A DNA stretch of 64,000 nucleotides from Datnioides undecimradiatus (GCA_008933995.1 WARS01001868.1:682001-746000), one strand, 5' to 3'. Shown: positions 52,479 through 64,000, numbered from the stretch's first letter. Notes: generated by a model not told the origin, from the letters alone. Translations and numbers: made by a program.

Positions 52479-52903
52479 TTAAAGGAATAGTTTGACATTT
52501 TGAGAAATGTGCTTTTCACCCTCTTGCAAAGAGTTAAAAGGTTTGTACCACTCTCATATCTGTAGTGTGAAAGAGCTAGCCTGGCTCTGTCCAAACCTAA
52601 TAAAATCTGCCTTCAGCATTAGAACAAGAAGCTGTGGTTTTACTGCAGGGGGTAAACTTGTCAATTTAACACTTCTTTGTATTTGCATGGATTAAAAAAA
52701 CAAGATATAACATGTTAATTAGTGAGCTTTTCTTATCTTTGGCAAGAGCTAGAAAAGCCTTTTCTCTGGCTAAGCAGTGCTAACCTGCTGCTGTCTGTAG
52801 GCTCAGACTTACAGACCTGCAAGCGGTGTTGATCTTTTCATCTAATGCTCAGTAATAAAGTGAATGCACATGTTTCCCAAAGTTTCAAACATATTCCTGA
52901 AAG
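52479..52903. mobile_element. Non-autonomous DNA transposon with long imperfect TIRs
   Basis: The left end (TTAAAGGAATAGTTTGAC from 52479) is mirrored by the right end: the reverse complement from 52903 reads CTTTCAGGAATATGTTTG. The similarity continues inward for roughly 60 bases with small indels. A five-base direct repeat TCATT flanks it (52476-52480 and 52904-52908) and may be the target duplication. The interior contains no open frame of note. The phrases CACTCTCATATCTGTA and AGCTAGCCTGGCTCTGTCC are ones I recall from a very abundant teleost repeat. The structure is directly visible; the family identification is from memory. Confidence 0.65.
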
Positions 52904-53034
52904 TCATTTTCATGAAATCAAACCGTATTAAACCCATTTTTGATACTAGTGATGTCTGTGATTTTTCTGACTCAGCCAATCAATGTATTGCCATTTGTCT
53001 CATAGTTTTTAGGAATATTGTGTCAACCATTCCT

Positions 53035-53305
53035 AATCTGACATGCCAGCTGATTTGTTACAAATCTGGGAAGTCATCATTGGAAACTGTTTGGATAGGA
53101 CAGGGACTTTCAAGACATACTTGGCAGGAGAATGGATGGGCCATCTGTCTGTCGCTGCCTATCATGAGCAAACTTCAACCTATCAGATCAGTGAAGCATA
53201 TGACAAAGTAGGAGAGTATTTGCCAAAGCCAGTTTGAAACCAAAACATCTTTTCCATTAGGAAAAGGAGTTTACTCCTTCCACCTTGAGGTCCTGAGATG
53301 GATAT
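53035..53305 (+). repeat. Dispersed repeat family B, copy 2
   Basis: This is a diverged, shorter copy of the repeat at 9350-9830. It contains GTTACAAATCTGGGAAG near 53056, GGAAACTGT near 53082, GGACTTTCAAGA near 53104, CTTGGCAGGAGAATGGATGG near 53119 and CCTATCAGATCAGTGAAGC near 53178. Open frames of 64 and 115 codons pass through it (53043-53237 and 52864-53211) and carry no recognisable domain. It begins about 130 bases after the inverted-repeat transposon at 52479-52903. Confidence 0.5.
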
Positions 53306-55590
53306 CATTAAAGGTTTTGTATACATCTGAAATACAGAACAGATTAGAACACATTATAATGTGTTTGTCCCAACTTGCTATCTCACTCTCAGCTAATCAT
53401 TTCCATCAGGAAACTTGTCACAATCAAACTGAGAGCTGAGCTTTGAGGCATTTGATAACTCGGGACTATCACAGAAACTTAACAGATCACGAGACCCTCA
53501 GGTTTTATCTGTGTGGAGGTCATCATAAAAAATGTATGAATGATTAGGCAATGAGACGTCCTAGGGCTCCTGGGCAAAGTTGTCTCCCCCAGTCAGAGAG
53601 CAATATATGGAAAAATCAGCAAACAGGAAGGGCCCCTTCACAGCTGAGGGGTCACGCAGACAGGAGTTATCAGGGCGATTGTTGGAGACTTGGCACAGCA
53701 GCAGCTCCATGGCTGTTTCGACCACAGTGGCCTCTCTGACAGGAGGTCTCTGCTGAGGTCAACTACATTCAGATCCATGGCTGCTTCAGGGCCAGTCATT
53801 GCTCGATGCACTCAACCTTAGGCAGTTAGGAGGCAACCTGAGAGATTTTGTTATCTGTCACATGGATATCTTCACTTTTCTCTAATACCGACATGTTGTA
53901 ATGATCTGTTTTGCAATTCATTGCTGCAAAACCCATTAGTGTTGCTTCTTTCTGTGTTTATCGAGACTGCTCATTTGCCCTCTAAATTTAGGTTTTTGTT
54001 CAAAGTAGTCATGCTTCAGGGAAGCGCGTGTTCTGTTAGTTGTGTGTACACGTTTCATTCCTCACTGCATCTCTGCACTGAATGAAATTTCCACACTCTC
54101 TTCCATCTCTGTCTTTCTCTTCGGCTCAGGCTGCGGATGGACTCTTTGGACCCCACTGTTATTATTGTCGGGCTACTAATGGCCCACCGTGGATAGGAAG
54201 GTGCTTATTAAAAACTAATAGGCAGCTGTGATATCCAGAGGCATTATTATATGAGGTCTGGGGAGAGCAATGTGCACACAATGTAATGCCAAGCTATGTT
54301 ATCCATTTTATTGTTCTTTTTGTTATACTGTAATTTGTCTTTCCAAAGCATATTATTCATCATTTCTTTTCTTTTCTTTTATTATCAGTTCGATAAATGT
54401 AGCATAGAGGTGGCTCCATGAAGAGAGTTGGACTTCAACCTTGAGTGATTTGTGTGCATAAAGCCCTGTGGTAACTCAAAGTTACTCAACATCTTTTTTT
54501 TTTCAGCAGCACCACCCACACTTTCACTCAAACTTTTCCATGTGTGCATGCAACAAAAAAAGCACTGTGTGCACCTTTAGTGCCACATGTAGGATGCAGG
54601 GTTGCTTTTCTAATTGTAGGCAAGGCATATAACCAAGCTGCACGAGTCACTCTTTCTCCAACAGGTTCTTGAGTTTCATGCTGTACTGCTGTACGGGATC
54701 CCATCTAACAAAATACCTATAAAACTTACATTCCAACATTGTGTCTTGAGTGAAATTGTTTTTACAGATTTAGTTCGAACATCTGATTCAGTTTAATTGA
54801 TCTTGTGCTTTTTTTTTCCTGAGATAAAACCAAATTGACGTGCCTCGCTTTTAGCTTGCTCTTTTTCTCTCTGCAACGCAGAGATCTGCCATTACTAATT
54901 CATGGTATCCCAGGGAATCATTCCCGAACTAAAAAGACAAAGTGCGAGTGGAAATAGCCATGCACAGACCTTGAAAGGAGATTAAAAAAGAGGCCTCATC
55001 AATACCCAGAACCACGCTGGGCAGTATCTACCAGCGGTAATGCACATTCAACATTGTCGTCGAAACCATCACATTTTTGCTTTAAGGAGTCATGGTATAA
55101 CAGGGGAGTTGAAATCATTGTATTCCATTTGTGCATCTTCACCATCAAAGTGATGATTCACAGCCAAACCACAAGAGTGAAGATTTTTGTGACAAAGAAA
55201 TTATATAAGAGGCAGCTGTTGGAGCCAAAACTGAGGAAGAATATAACATCCAAAGAAAAATAGATAGACCTATAAAAACCTCAAGAGTGCATGGCAAAAC
55301 CTGACCAGCACACCCTGCAGTTCGTTCTGAAATACTCCACAAACTTGGACTGCCTAAGAAGCTTTGTTTTTCATCGTATATTTTTACTTTGAACAGCCTA
55401 TAAATCAAGATGAATTAAGATTACATCATAAGTTAAAGTGGTAATGGCTTTAATTTTGCCATCTTGTCCTCTCTGCATGTATGTGCATGTGGAAAAGGTC
55501 AGACTCCTTACAACAGCCATGCCGTGAGGTGGGTTGTTTGTATTTGGCAATGCTCTTCTCTCCCCCTGACCTACATACACATCTGCTCCG

Positions 55591-55755
55591 CAGCAGCAGG
55601 AATTGTTATAACACCTTTGCTCAGCACCATCAGCACCGCTGGTATGACCGTGATGTTTAATTTCATGTTAACTAGATCATCTTTTAATTCTTCCTCATCT
55701 TTCACGGCTCGGTCTGCATCATTTGCTTTGCTGATCAAGGGAGACCTGCGTAAAT
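55591..55755 (+). other. Exon-like open block (low confidence)
   Basis: A reasonable splice acceptor (pyrimidine-rich CATCTGCTCCGCAG ending at about 55594) precedes a frame reading AGIVITPLLSTISTAGM. It continues in a serine-rich stretch to GDLRK and a TAA at about 55755-55757. The minus strand of the same bases is also open for 68 codons and is charged. No domain is recognised on either strand, and no partner exon was identified nearby. Confidence 0.15.
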
Positions 55756-55847
55756 AATGGCTCCTACATGCATTCATGTAAAAAGGTTTTTTATTTTTTG
55801 GTTGATGTGTGTATTTGTCGAAGTCATGATTGGTAGTTTAAGAAGAA

Positions 55848-55892
55848 ATGGAATAAAATAGATCAAAGAGATATCATCTCATTTTATTCCAT
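55848..55892. repeat. Inverted repeat able to form a hairpin
   Basis: ATGGAATAAAAT at 55848-55859 is the exact reverse complement of 55881-55892. The pairing extends inward by AGAT with ATCT across a single bulged base, giving about 16 paired bases around a 12-base loop. It is AT-rich and short for a microRNA precursor (about 45 bases), so I regard it as a simple inverted repeat. Confidence 0.6.
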
Positions 55893-58800
55893 GTATCCTT
55901 CTTTCCCATCCAAACCCCGTGTCTACATTGCCCACAAATCAATTTCATTATATTCCTCATGTTAGCGGTTCCCTCTTTACCACCTTCTTCCTCTTCTCGC
56001 CGCTGGCAGCATTGTTAGCCATGATGTTGTGCATTAACATTATCAAGTTATTTTGTGAAGCATGTAAGGAATCAAAATGACCACTGTCACTGGGTTATTT
56101 GATTAGTATAAGCAAATTATTTAACAAACTGTTTAATCATTTACATATGAAGCTTTTTTTTTTGCTCCATATCAGCAAAAATATTAGCAATATTTAGGAA
56201 TTGTTATATTTTTAAAGGGCATTATCAAAGACAAACTTGGCAGGAGCAGCACTGCAGTAGCAACACAGCATCAGTGCTAAACACACACGTGTGGGCTGCA
56301 GCAGTTCAGTGAGGTCACCATCGCACAAACACGCAGGGAGACGGTGTGTAAGTGACACAAATCAAACACACCCAAGATGTTTTTTGTAAAATCTGTTCAT
56401 AGGATCAATATTATATTCACAAACCCATAACAATGAGTTTTCATCAGTCTGACAGAATAATTTCTATTCGCTTCTACACTTTTATATTGTCCAAAGTTGT
56501 TCAGATTGCAATTATGTTTTGTGCAGCAGATGTGGCTTATTAGAGGCGTTTTACTGCAGATTACACATCTGTCTCTATGTATTTATCTAATTCCCGGACT
56601 CTAACTCCCCAGCTCCCCCAACCAATTCTTTATTTTTATTTTCTAATTAAATCACGTATCAGTATAATATAATTTTTTTTTCTTTTATTAGAAATGTAAA
56701 ACACTTCTTGTGTCTTTCTTTGTGTCATCATCTGAACCAAAGTATCAGGATCAACCCTCCTGTTTCTCTTTTATTTCCACCTTATTTAAAAGCGATACCT
56801 TTTACTGTTGACTTCCTCATATGACTGGATGCATCTGCGGCGGTGTATTTTCCAAACATACTTACGCATGATTTCCCTCCCAGCGTCACCTTATTTGTTT
56901 TCTGTTTTCTGCACTTGAGCACTCAACGCCACCAAAAACGGAAAAAAAAAACAACAAAAACTCCTGAAACAGCGTGAAACATCGGGTGTGTCATTTACTT
57001 CGCATTCATCCGGCAGCAACACCACCAGAATTTTAACATGATTTCCTCTTTAGAAATAAATGGGACAGTTCAGATAAGATTATCAGGCACCTGTGGGTGT
57101 TTTGGTGGGTTACAGGAATAACTCAAAAGGAGCAGGGGGGCGAATTTTAAGAGCTGCTTTTATGGCTCTGTTTAGTCGCTACAAGAAAATCATTATGAAA
57201 CAGTAACTAAGTCCTTAACAGGTTACTGGATCATTTTCACAAATCACTTCCAGTAAATAAGAAATGAATTAGGAGAGAGAAGTTATTGTTAAAGGGTAAA
57301 TCCACCTATTTTACACATAAGAGTCAGTTTATTAGCCTAGTGAGCACCACTCAACCCAGGGGGGTTGTCTAATATCTTCTGTGACTCTGGAGGAGCTTTG
57401 TTAAGTCTGAAAAAAGCTGAAATCACCTCTGATAGTGTCATCTCAACCTGCTCTTTGCAGACTACAAATGCTTTGACAGAAAGCCTGCGTTCCACACCGG
57501 AGGTTGAAAATACTTGTGAGTGTGGGTGTTTAAAGGAGTGTGCCATTGGTTGGGAATGTAGGGAAACGTAGGATCCAGTTTGCACTGAAGTATGCTTCTG
57601 TTAAACATCTGAGAAATACAGTAACAGAATCTTGATCCGTGTTTGATCAGCTCTGCCTAGTTTGACAGTTTGATTGGAGTTGGTGTTCAAATACAGTTTT
57701 CTATTTTCCAACCAACTTTACTGATACAATGACACATGCTTTTGCTTCGGTGTGACACGCTGGTGCTCCAGTGCACATAGCAGGGCTGAATGTCGCATTT
57801 TACACCTTTTAAGGATCAATTCTGACATTTCCATAAAGGGTTTACGCGTTTTCATGAAAAATATCAGTTTTCAGCTGACCTGTGAAGAGCAGCGCCTTGG
57901 TACCGGACAGATGAATTGTGTGTGATCAGGCCGTATTGAGCTTTGCACAGAAGCCCTCTGTGTTTGCATTCTTTCATTCACTTGTGATATGTGATTCAAA
58001 GTGACAATGGGAAGGTTTGCTTTGTCCCATTACTGAATTGCAGACTGCAGCGTGTTTACCATCTTTCATTCACAGCGATAAAGAGCAACAATTGCTGTGA
58101 GAAGAGAGTTTGCCTTTGTAAGATGCGTGTTACTGAAGAGGAGTGTTACTGAGTCTTTCTAAAAATCTAGTTTTCACTCTGTCAACAAGGTCTACCTACA
58201 TCTGAAACTTGCTGGAGCTATATAGCAGCTTAAGTTGCATTATCACCACAGCATTATACATCCAGCTTTAACCAATGTAGCTCAAACAACATGATCACCT
58301 TCATATTTGCTCTGATTTTCGTGAAAAATCAGTCATGAAGTCTGATTGGTCCAGACTGGTCTGACTCTCAGTCCAGAGGAAAGGCACCAGTGGTGACTTG
58401 CCTTATCCTTGGTAGGCAGACGTTGAAGTGCAGACACTCCACAATCTTCAAAATCAGTTATCAAGGTCACATCGTGGCAACAATCAGCCTTTACATTGTG
58501 TAGTGTGCTTCGAGCTCCTGCAGAAAATGCCTCTGCTTATGTGTGTTTGTGTGTGTAGAGGGAAGTATACACGGCATGAACGCTGATGTAGATGAAGGAT
58601 CAAGGCTGGCTGAAGGTCATGGGGCAAGGTGGAGTTAAGCAAGAGGATTACAGGCTTCATCAGAGACAAGAGAGAAAATGGAGAGCTCCAACAAAAAGAG
58701 GATTGTTTCACTGGGTTAAAGAGGCTATAAGAGTTTAGCACTGGTTCAGATGAATCAATACAGTATGTCTTTTATGTTGAAATCAAATGGGTAGAATTAG

Positions 58801-61800
58801 AGTCTGTGTGTGATGCACGGGTGAAGAAAAACACTGATTAACATCATCATAGCATACAATCTCTAAGCATCCTGTCCAACACATTGCACAAGTCCTTTAT
58901 GTATTTTGGCTCTACTAATTTGATTCAAGACATCCTTCATTCTTTGCCTGAATGTCACCGACGCAGTGCCTCTCTGTCACTCTCGTCACGTGTTGTTTAC
59001 AATGTTTCCAGCGGAAATGTGGCCTGACAGCTGAAATCATCCACCTGCAGAACAGGGGCGTCCTTGGATTATTCCTGCAGGGAATTCTAATAAGCTGAAA
59101 AAAATGCAAAAAAGTGCAAGGACCTTCAGACAGGCTGCAAAAATAAAGAGGAAACAATTTATCCACAGTATGAATTACCAGCTATTGTGCTGCCTTTGTT
59201 TATGTCGAGAGGGGGAGCACACACCGAATAAATTATACTTAATACGACCTTTATTATCAATGGGATGAGCTTTTTGACCAATTTTCATCTAAGTTTTTTC
59301 CCCTTTTCCCGCTAAAATAATCATGCATCATCGATGAATGTTTATTGTGAAGATGTGTTTCTGTGTATGAATGAAACAAAGCAAAATCTTCCTCTGACAC
59401 AAGATGCCTGTGGTGGTGGAATGAAAGCAGTAAATAGACACAGACAGTGAACAGCTCTAACACAGTGACCTACTGATACCCTAGCACACATCCTGGGTTT
59501 CTCACACACTGATACACTACAGTGCGCACACAACCATGCAACAATGGTCACCCCCAGATAAATGGGCAGAGAGATGTGGTGTGACAGGCCATTGAGCCCT
59601 CCACAGCTTTAATGAGGCCTGCAGCCAGTGGGGACTGACTGGAGGAGCTATACCAGTATGTTTCCATTACTACTGTACAACAGCAGAGGGTGGATGCTCT
59701 ATAGGAATGACAGGACACATGCAGCTTAGTCTTAGCTCACAAAAGAGGAAGCACTTAGCTCTGGGATCTTAAAACCAAACAAAACTGCCTAGAGACAGAA
59801 AGAGGTGGAAAGATGAGGTGTTATCAGCTTCCTTCCTATAAGATAAGAGTGTAAGGCGATAAAGGAAAAGTTGCATAAGCCTGCCCTAGAAAATGAAGTT
59901 ACCAACTGCACTGGAGCAATACATCACTGATAAAATGCATACTGTTCTGCAAGAGGTACAGCTAACTATACTCAGGCTTCTGGAGAATTTTGTTTGTTTT
60001 GTTTTATCAACTCCCTACATGTCTCATCACTGTTGTGGTAATGTTTATTAAAAGTTTAAAAATGAATAATGTAATTGTAATTTATGTTTGGCAGGGTGAC
60101 ATGACAAAAGACATGACTGCACTAGTATTAAACTGTAGGTAACGGTAGCAGTGGTGAGGCTTAGCTAAAGAGCTTGATGCTAGGGTTATTTATGTAACCA
60201 CTATGACAAACACCAACAACAAACGATAGAAAAATACCTTCTCAGTGACAATCAAGTGAATTTGATTTCTGAAGAGAACGTGTAAACAAAACTGAACGGA
60301 AAATGAGGAGATAAAATGAAGTCACAAGTAAGAGTGACAGTGAGAAAGAGAGGCGGTGAGCTAATATGTCTGGAGTGTCTGTGACAGAGGGACAGGGGGA
60401 GAAAGCACTATAAAGTTGTGTCGCTGCTGGAAAGACAGTTTTAATAATATCTTATAGCAGGTGACGTTTTTCTCTCAAGATTGGAGAAATGAATGAAATT
60501 TCTCTTCCTTTTACAACTCCCGGGTCAGTATTAGCATAGAAAGAAGTAAACAAGCTTCACAGTCACTGACAACAAATCTTAAAACTGATCTGAGCTAAAC
60601 AAAAATGATTTTGTAGATTCATAACTTATGCCTCTGTTTCATGATTTTAGAAACAAAAAATAGCAGATCATGGTACGGCAAAAGCAGGGTATTACCAGTC
60701 TTCATTCACAATCATGGTACGTACAACTTGTCAAGTATTATCCCTTTACTAAAATCCTGCTCACCACTTTATTCCACACTTTGAAATTCAAAGGGAAAGT
60801 ACACAGACAGGTTCTACATATTTTATGTGTGGGGATGAAAATGGGACTGGACGTCCTGTTTTGGCTTTGAATAATTCTGCCTCCGTGTTTTCATTATCAA
60901 CATTATCGTCATACCAGAACATTCATTGAACTCAAAGCATGTCGGGTCCCATCTGTCCTCTCACGCCGCCTCCATGTGCACATTAGCTGAATGTTGGTAA
61001 GAAATGTGGAAATCTACTCAGGCAGGTCCTACTCTCCACTGACCACCATAGATTTGGACTTCACAATCAGGCTGCAGGCCACAAACCTTCCACCGTGTCA
61101 GTATTCTTTTACCCCCAGAAGAGAGACCCCTCTTTTGCTTTTTCCCCAGTGGAGTCCTTGTGCACAACCTAAGGGCCTCCAGGACTGAGTTCCCCTGAGG
61201 GAAAGAGATGAACACAATGAAAGACCAGAGATGTAACAAAGCAAAACTGAGGCATAGAGAGCGCGGCAGAACATGTGGGTGGACTGACAGCAGATGTAGA
61301 TCTGAGAGTGGCAGAGGTGAAGAGGATTTGAGTGTTTGAAAGAGACTGAAATAATGAAGGATGGCAGAATTGGAAGAGGATGAATAGAGCTCTGGTCTTA
61401 GCTTTTGCACTATTGTTGATAATAATTAGTTTGCTTTAATAATGAATGGTGACACTGATGAGAGAAAATCTAGCTGTAAAATTAATGTAAAGTGAGGTAA
61501 AATGCAAGAAAATACAGAAAATTTGAAAAATCTAGTACTTACACATGCTTCAGTCAATACATCTGTGTCTTGTTTCAGTATGTTTAAGTGCTGATCCTAC
61601 TTGTGTCATTCTCAGCACTCACTGTTTCTCTTATTCTATATTGTATTCACAGTTGCTGCAATGACCCAGTTTCTATACAGAGAGATCATTAAAGTTTCAT
61701 ATGAATTCAGTGTACTGGGAATAAAAACACAACAAGACTTTAGATTTTAACAGTGCATCAGTGGACCCCGAATAAAACAGTACAATAGGAATTTTATAAA

Positions 61801-62594
61801 ACAAAGACAAGAAAACAGAAGTGAATCACAGAGGCTGGAGTGTGTGCTATCGCTTGTGTGTGTGTGTTTGGCTTGTATGAAAGAGTGTGAATGTGCAAAC
61901 TAATATTATATAGTATGAAAGTTGTATCAAAGTAGCTATAATCATGTAAGACAAAATACACAAACACTGTCTGTGAATGATGTGAAATCATGGTTTCTTT
62001 TCTGTTGACATTCTAAATTTTTGATATTGGCAACAAATTTAATGAAAAGACAAAAATGACTCACAAATGTATTTTTTTGAAAAAGGCTAAATAAGACACT
62101 GGGCAGTATAGTTTTTGGCAAATGTGTCACTAAAAGGAGAAAATTGTATATTGGTCTGGGAATATTTCTAGCTGTAAGCTACAGTGCCCTTGTTCATGGT
62201 AACAAAGTGTCATTCATTGCAATGATGTGGTAAGATAGATGCATTGTTCATCCTTCATCCTGTTTGACTGATCCACATCAAAGCCAGAGTTTATGATTTT
62301 ATTTGTACCAGCTAGTGATATAGTTGGAAAGAGAATTTTAAGTAAAATCTACCAACAAAATCATCATTTCCATTTCTCACCAGTTCAATGATAAGTTTTT
62401 TCATTTAGAGAAAGTTTTCAAAATCAACATTTAAAAGGGGCTTTGCAAACACCACAAAATTAAACAGAGGTCATTAAATCTTGTGAGGTTTTTTTTTTTT
62501 TAAGAAAGCAGAAACAGAATAAGGAAAAGTAAAAGGGAATTCAAGACAGTTTAGAGAAAATCAAAATTCAAGTTAAATAAGAGTTGCCAATATA

Positions 62595-63540
62595 AGTATG
62601 TTTTAAGAAAGGACTTAAATGTCTTATAAAGGAGATCACTGACTCAGGTGGCCTGATTTCCTCAGGCCAATCATTTCAGAGCCTCAGGGCCCTGACCACA
62701 AACACTCTGTCCCTTTTAGTTTTTAAAGACCTCTGCCTGAGCATCTCAAAGTACATGCCTGTGCGTAGGGTACCAAGAGGTCAGGGATATAGCAGGGAGC
62801 GAGGCCCTAAGGAGACTTAAAAGTGATGAGACAAAATCTTAAAATTGTTATAAAACATATAGGGAGCCAGTGTAAAGAGGCGAAAATGATGAAATAGGAC
62901 TGAAGTTGTTGCATTTCTTGGTTTCTTGGTTCCAGGCCATGGTTCAACGTAGGGGTGTAAAACAGTGTCATTTAGAGTTAAGATATATTTTGAAAGCAAT
63001 TTTAAAAAGTACAAGATTGCACAAACTTTGTGGTGGGCTACTCAACATTTCCTGCAACAAATCAGATATATTATCCAATAGGAAGCCAGCAGATGGCAGA
63101 AAAAATAATTGACATCTAGTCAAAAATCTCGCAGTAAGGTACATCTGCGTATCATCAACATAAAAATAAAAAGAGACATATTTGTCTAGGAATAAAAAAG
63201 GGGAAAAACAGATAAAGGAAACACAGTTGGTCCCATGATCAACCCCTGAGGCACACCGTACCAAGAAATGCAGAGAAAATTTGAATTTTTCTTATTTTTC
63301 TAATGTTTTTTTAGAAAATTGGAAATTGGACTGTACTTTTGAGGGAGATTGAAAGCCAGTCCTTTTTTATTTTAGCTGTGGGTTCACACACAAGTAGTTT
63401 TAAAATAATCAGAACACAACCATTAGACAAGGAACTCTAAAAAACAGAAAGCAAAGGGAGATCGACAGATTCCATTACTGGGAGACACTCATATATATTA
63501 CCATCTGACAAGGTAATGGGATAAAACTGGTTCAAAGTAT
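62595..63540 (-). mobile_element. Decayed LINE (L2/Rex-like) reverse transcriptase remnant
   Basis: Read on the minus strand, this stretch keeps the landmark blocks of a non-LTR retrotransposon reverse transcriptase in the right order. Near 63298-63350 is a block resembling the YRPISNLPFLSKxLEK region (here KYSPISNFLKKTLEK). At 63240-63260 is YGVPQGL, from the conserved GVPQGS block, continuing into IMGP. At 63136-63162 is YVDDTQMYL, the YADD catalytic box with alanine changed to valine. At 62861-62878 is SLHWLP and at 62789-62806 GLAPCY, both from the C-terminal part of L2-type ORF2. The blocks lie in different frames with stops between them, so no functional enzyme is made. Only about 40 bases separate the LEK block from the GVPQG block, where about 300 more are expected, so the segment carrying the first catalytic Asp has been deleted. 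Clade assignment is from memory of family motifs. Confidence 0.85.
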
Positions 63541-63588
63541 CTTGTTGTGGGTGAAGGACATCAAAGTAAGGAGCACTGAAAGTAACAG

Positions 63589-63640
63589 TGTTGAAGAAAG
63601 ACTCGATGACTCAGGATCAATCAGCAGCTCTTCGCGGGAA
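63589..63640 (-). mobile_element. LTR end fragment, same family as the 47613 element
   Basis: The bases from TGTTGAAG at 63589 match the terminal 25 bases of the LTR at 47613 exactly, up to GACTCA. After a 9-10 base insertion the match resumes through GCAGC-CTTCGC-GG. Similarity then stops: the AATAAA signal and TATA box of the other copy are not recognisable here, although the sequence up to the window end could hold a diverged remainder. The flank is AACAG rather than ACAAA, so this is a separate insertion. It lies just beyond the 5' part of the decayed LINE (62595-63540). No primer-binding site follows it. Confidence 0.5.
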
Positions 63641-64000
63641 CCGAAACTAAAAGCAAAATAAGATAAAAACATATTCATTTTCAGCTCAGTGACTGCAGCC
63701 TCGAAGGTTATAGCAAAAACTCTGAGCTGTAGCCTTAGGACCTCAATATCTTTGTCAAAATACAATGACATATCGGTTGAACGGCCTCCGAGTGGTGTAT
63801 AAACAGCTGGGCATTGTGCTGTAAAATGGCTTCTCACCCTTATTTCCCTCTCGCCTGCTGTGCATTGAGTGCTCTCACACAACCATGACAGATGCAGCCT
63901 GGTAAAGTGTTTCTGTGTCTGACAGCTTGGCCTCCGCCTGACCACCTTCATCAGCACTCTGCCATGAAAACCTGCCTCGGTTTGTGCAGACACCGTACCT
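63641..64000. other. Right edge, unassigned
   Basis: The sequence between the LTR end fragment and the window end may be the remainder of that LTR or host sequence. A minus-strand frame of 153 codons (63532-63993) runs through it, but it also crosses the LTR fragment and touches the LINE edge, so it is not a gene. Confidence 0.4.

Larger units (their letters stand above)
53306..62594. other. No gene seen; hairpin and exon-like block listed separately
   Basis: Near 53580-53595 a good pyrimidine tract and CAG precede two overlapping open frames of 50-60 codons that end by 53757; no domain is recognised in either. Blocks 54140-54300 and 59030-59300 are candidates for conserved non-coding sequence. 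The 130-codon minus-strand frame at 61018-61410 lacks any domain. Confidence 0.5.

Noticed and set aside
53551..53757. Two overlapping open frames after a good pyrimidine tract and CAG
   Set aside because: Both frames end soon, neither peptide is recognisable, and no strong donor follows, so a real exon cannot be supported.
61018..61410. Minus-strand open frame of 130 codons
   Set aside because: Leucine- and serine-rich reading of a purine-biased strand, with no domain.
63532..63993. Minus-strand open frame of 153 codons at the right edge
   Set aside because: It crosses an LTR end fragment and touches the LINE remnant, so it is a composite chance frame.

Overview
The window looks like a gene-poor stretch of vertebrate nuclear DNA, most probably from a spiny-rayed (percomorph-type) bony fish. 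It is AT-rich with long non-coding tracts, dinucleotide microsatellites, many decayed transposon copies, and a classical eukaryotic tRNA gene with internal A and B boxes. Several repeats match, from memory, families that are common in teleost genomes; no database was searched. There is no operon, no bacterial-style gene and no CRISPR array. I found no protein-coding gene I could defend: the longest open frames (about 100-158 codons) lack recognisable domains and convincing splice context, and look like chance frames or transposon remnants.

The only certain functional gene is an intact tRNA-Leu with anticodon CAG at 21467-21549 on the plus strand. Everything else firmly supported is repetitive. 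From left to right: family A copies at 2460-3095 and 4240-4545; a short inverted-repeat element at 5341-5697; a family B copy at 9350-9830; a family C copy near 12130-12345; a 46-bp palindrome centred on CACGTG at 18995-19040; the tRNA; an inverted family A copy at 21945-22225; a second family C fragment near 32340-32500; a family A copy at 41770-42072; a solo LTR on the minus strand at 47613-47971; a second inverted-repeat element at 52479-52903; a second family B copy at 53035-53305; a hairpin at 55848-55892; and, at the right edge, a decayed minus-strand LINE at 62595-63540 followed by a second fragment of the same LTR family from 63589.

The blocks between hold microsatellites, purine- or pyrimidine-rich tracts, and sequence in which I see no gene. 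A few of these unique blocks are rich in homeodomain-type TAATTA/ATTA cores and could be conserved non-coding elements; only cross-species alignment could show that. A coding-like open frame at 25302-25503 (minus) and an exon-like block at 55591-55755 are the best leads for missed exons, both at low confidence. The window therefore reads as an intergenic desert or the inside of a very long intron. I saw no evidence of a new multi-gene system.
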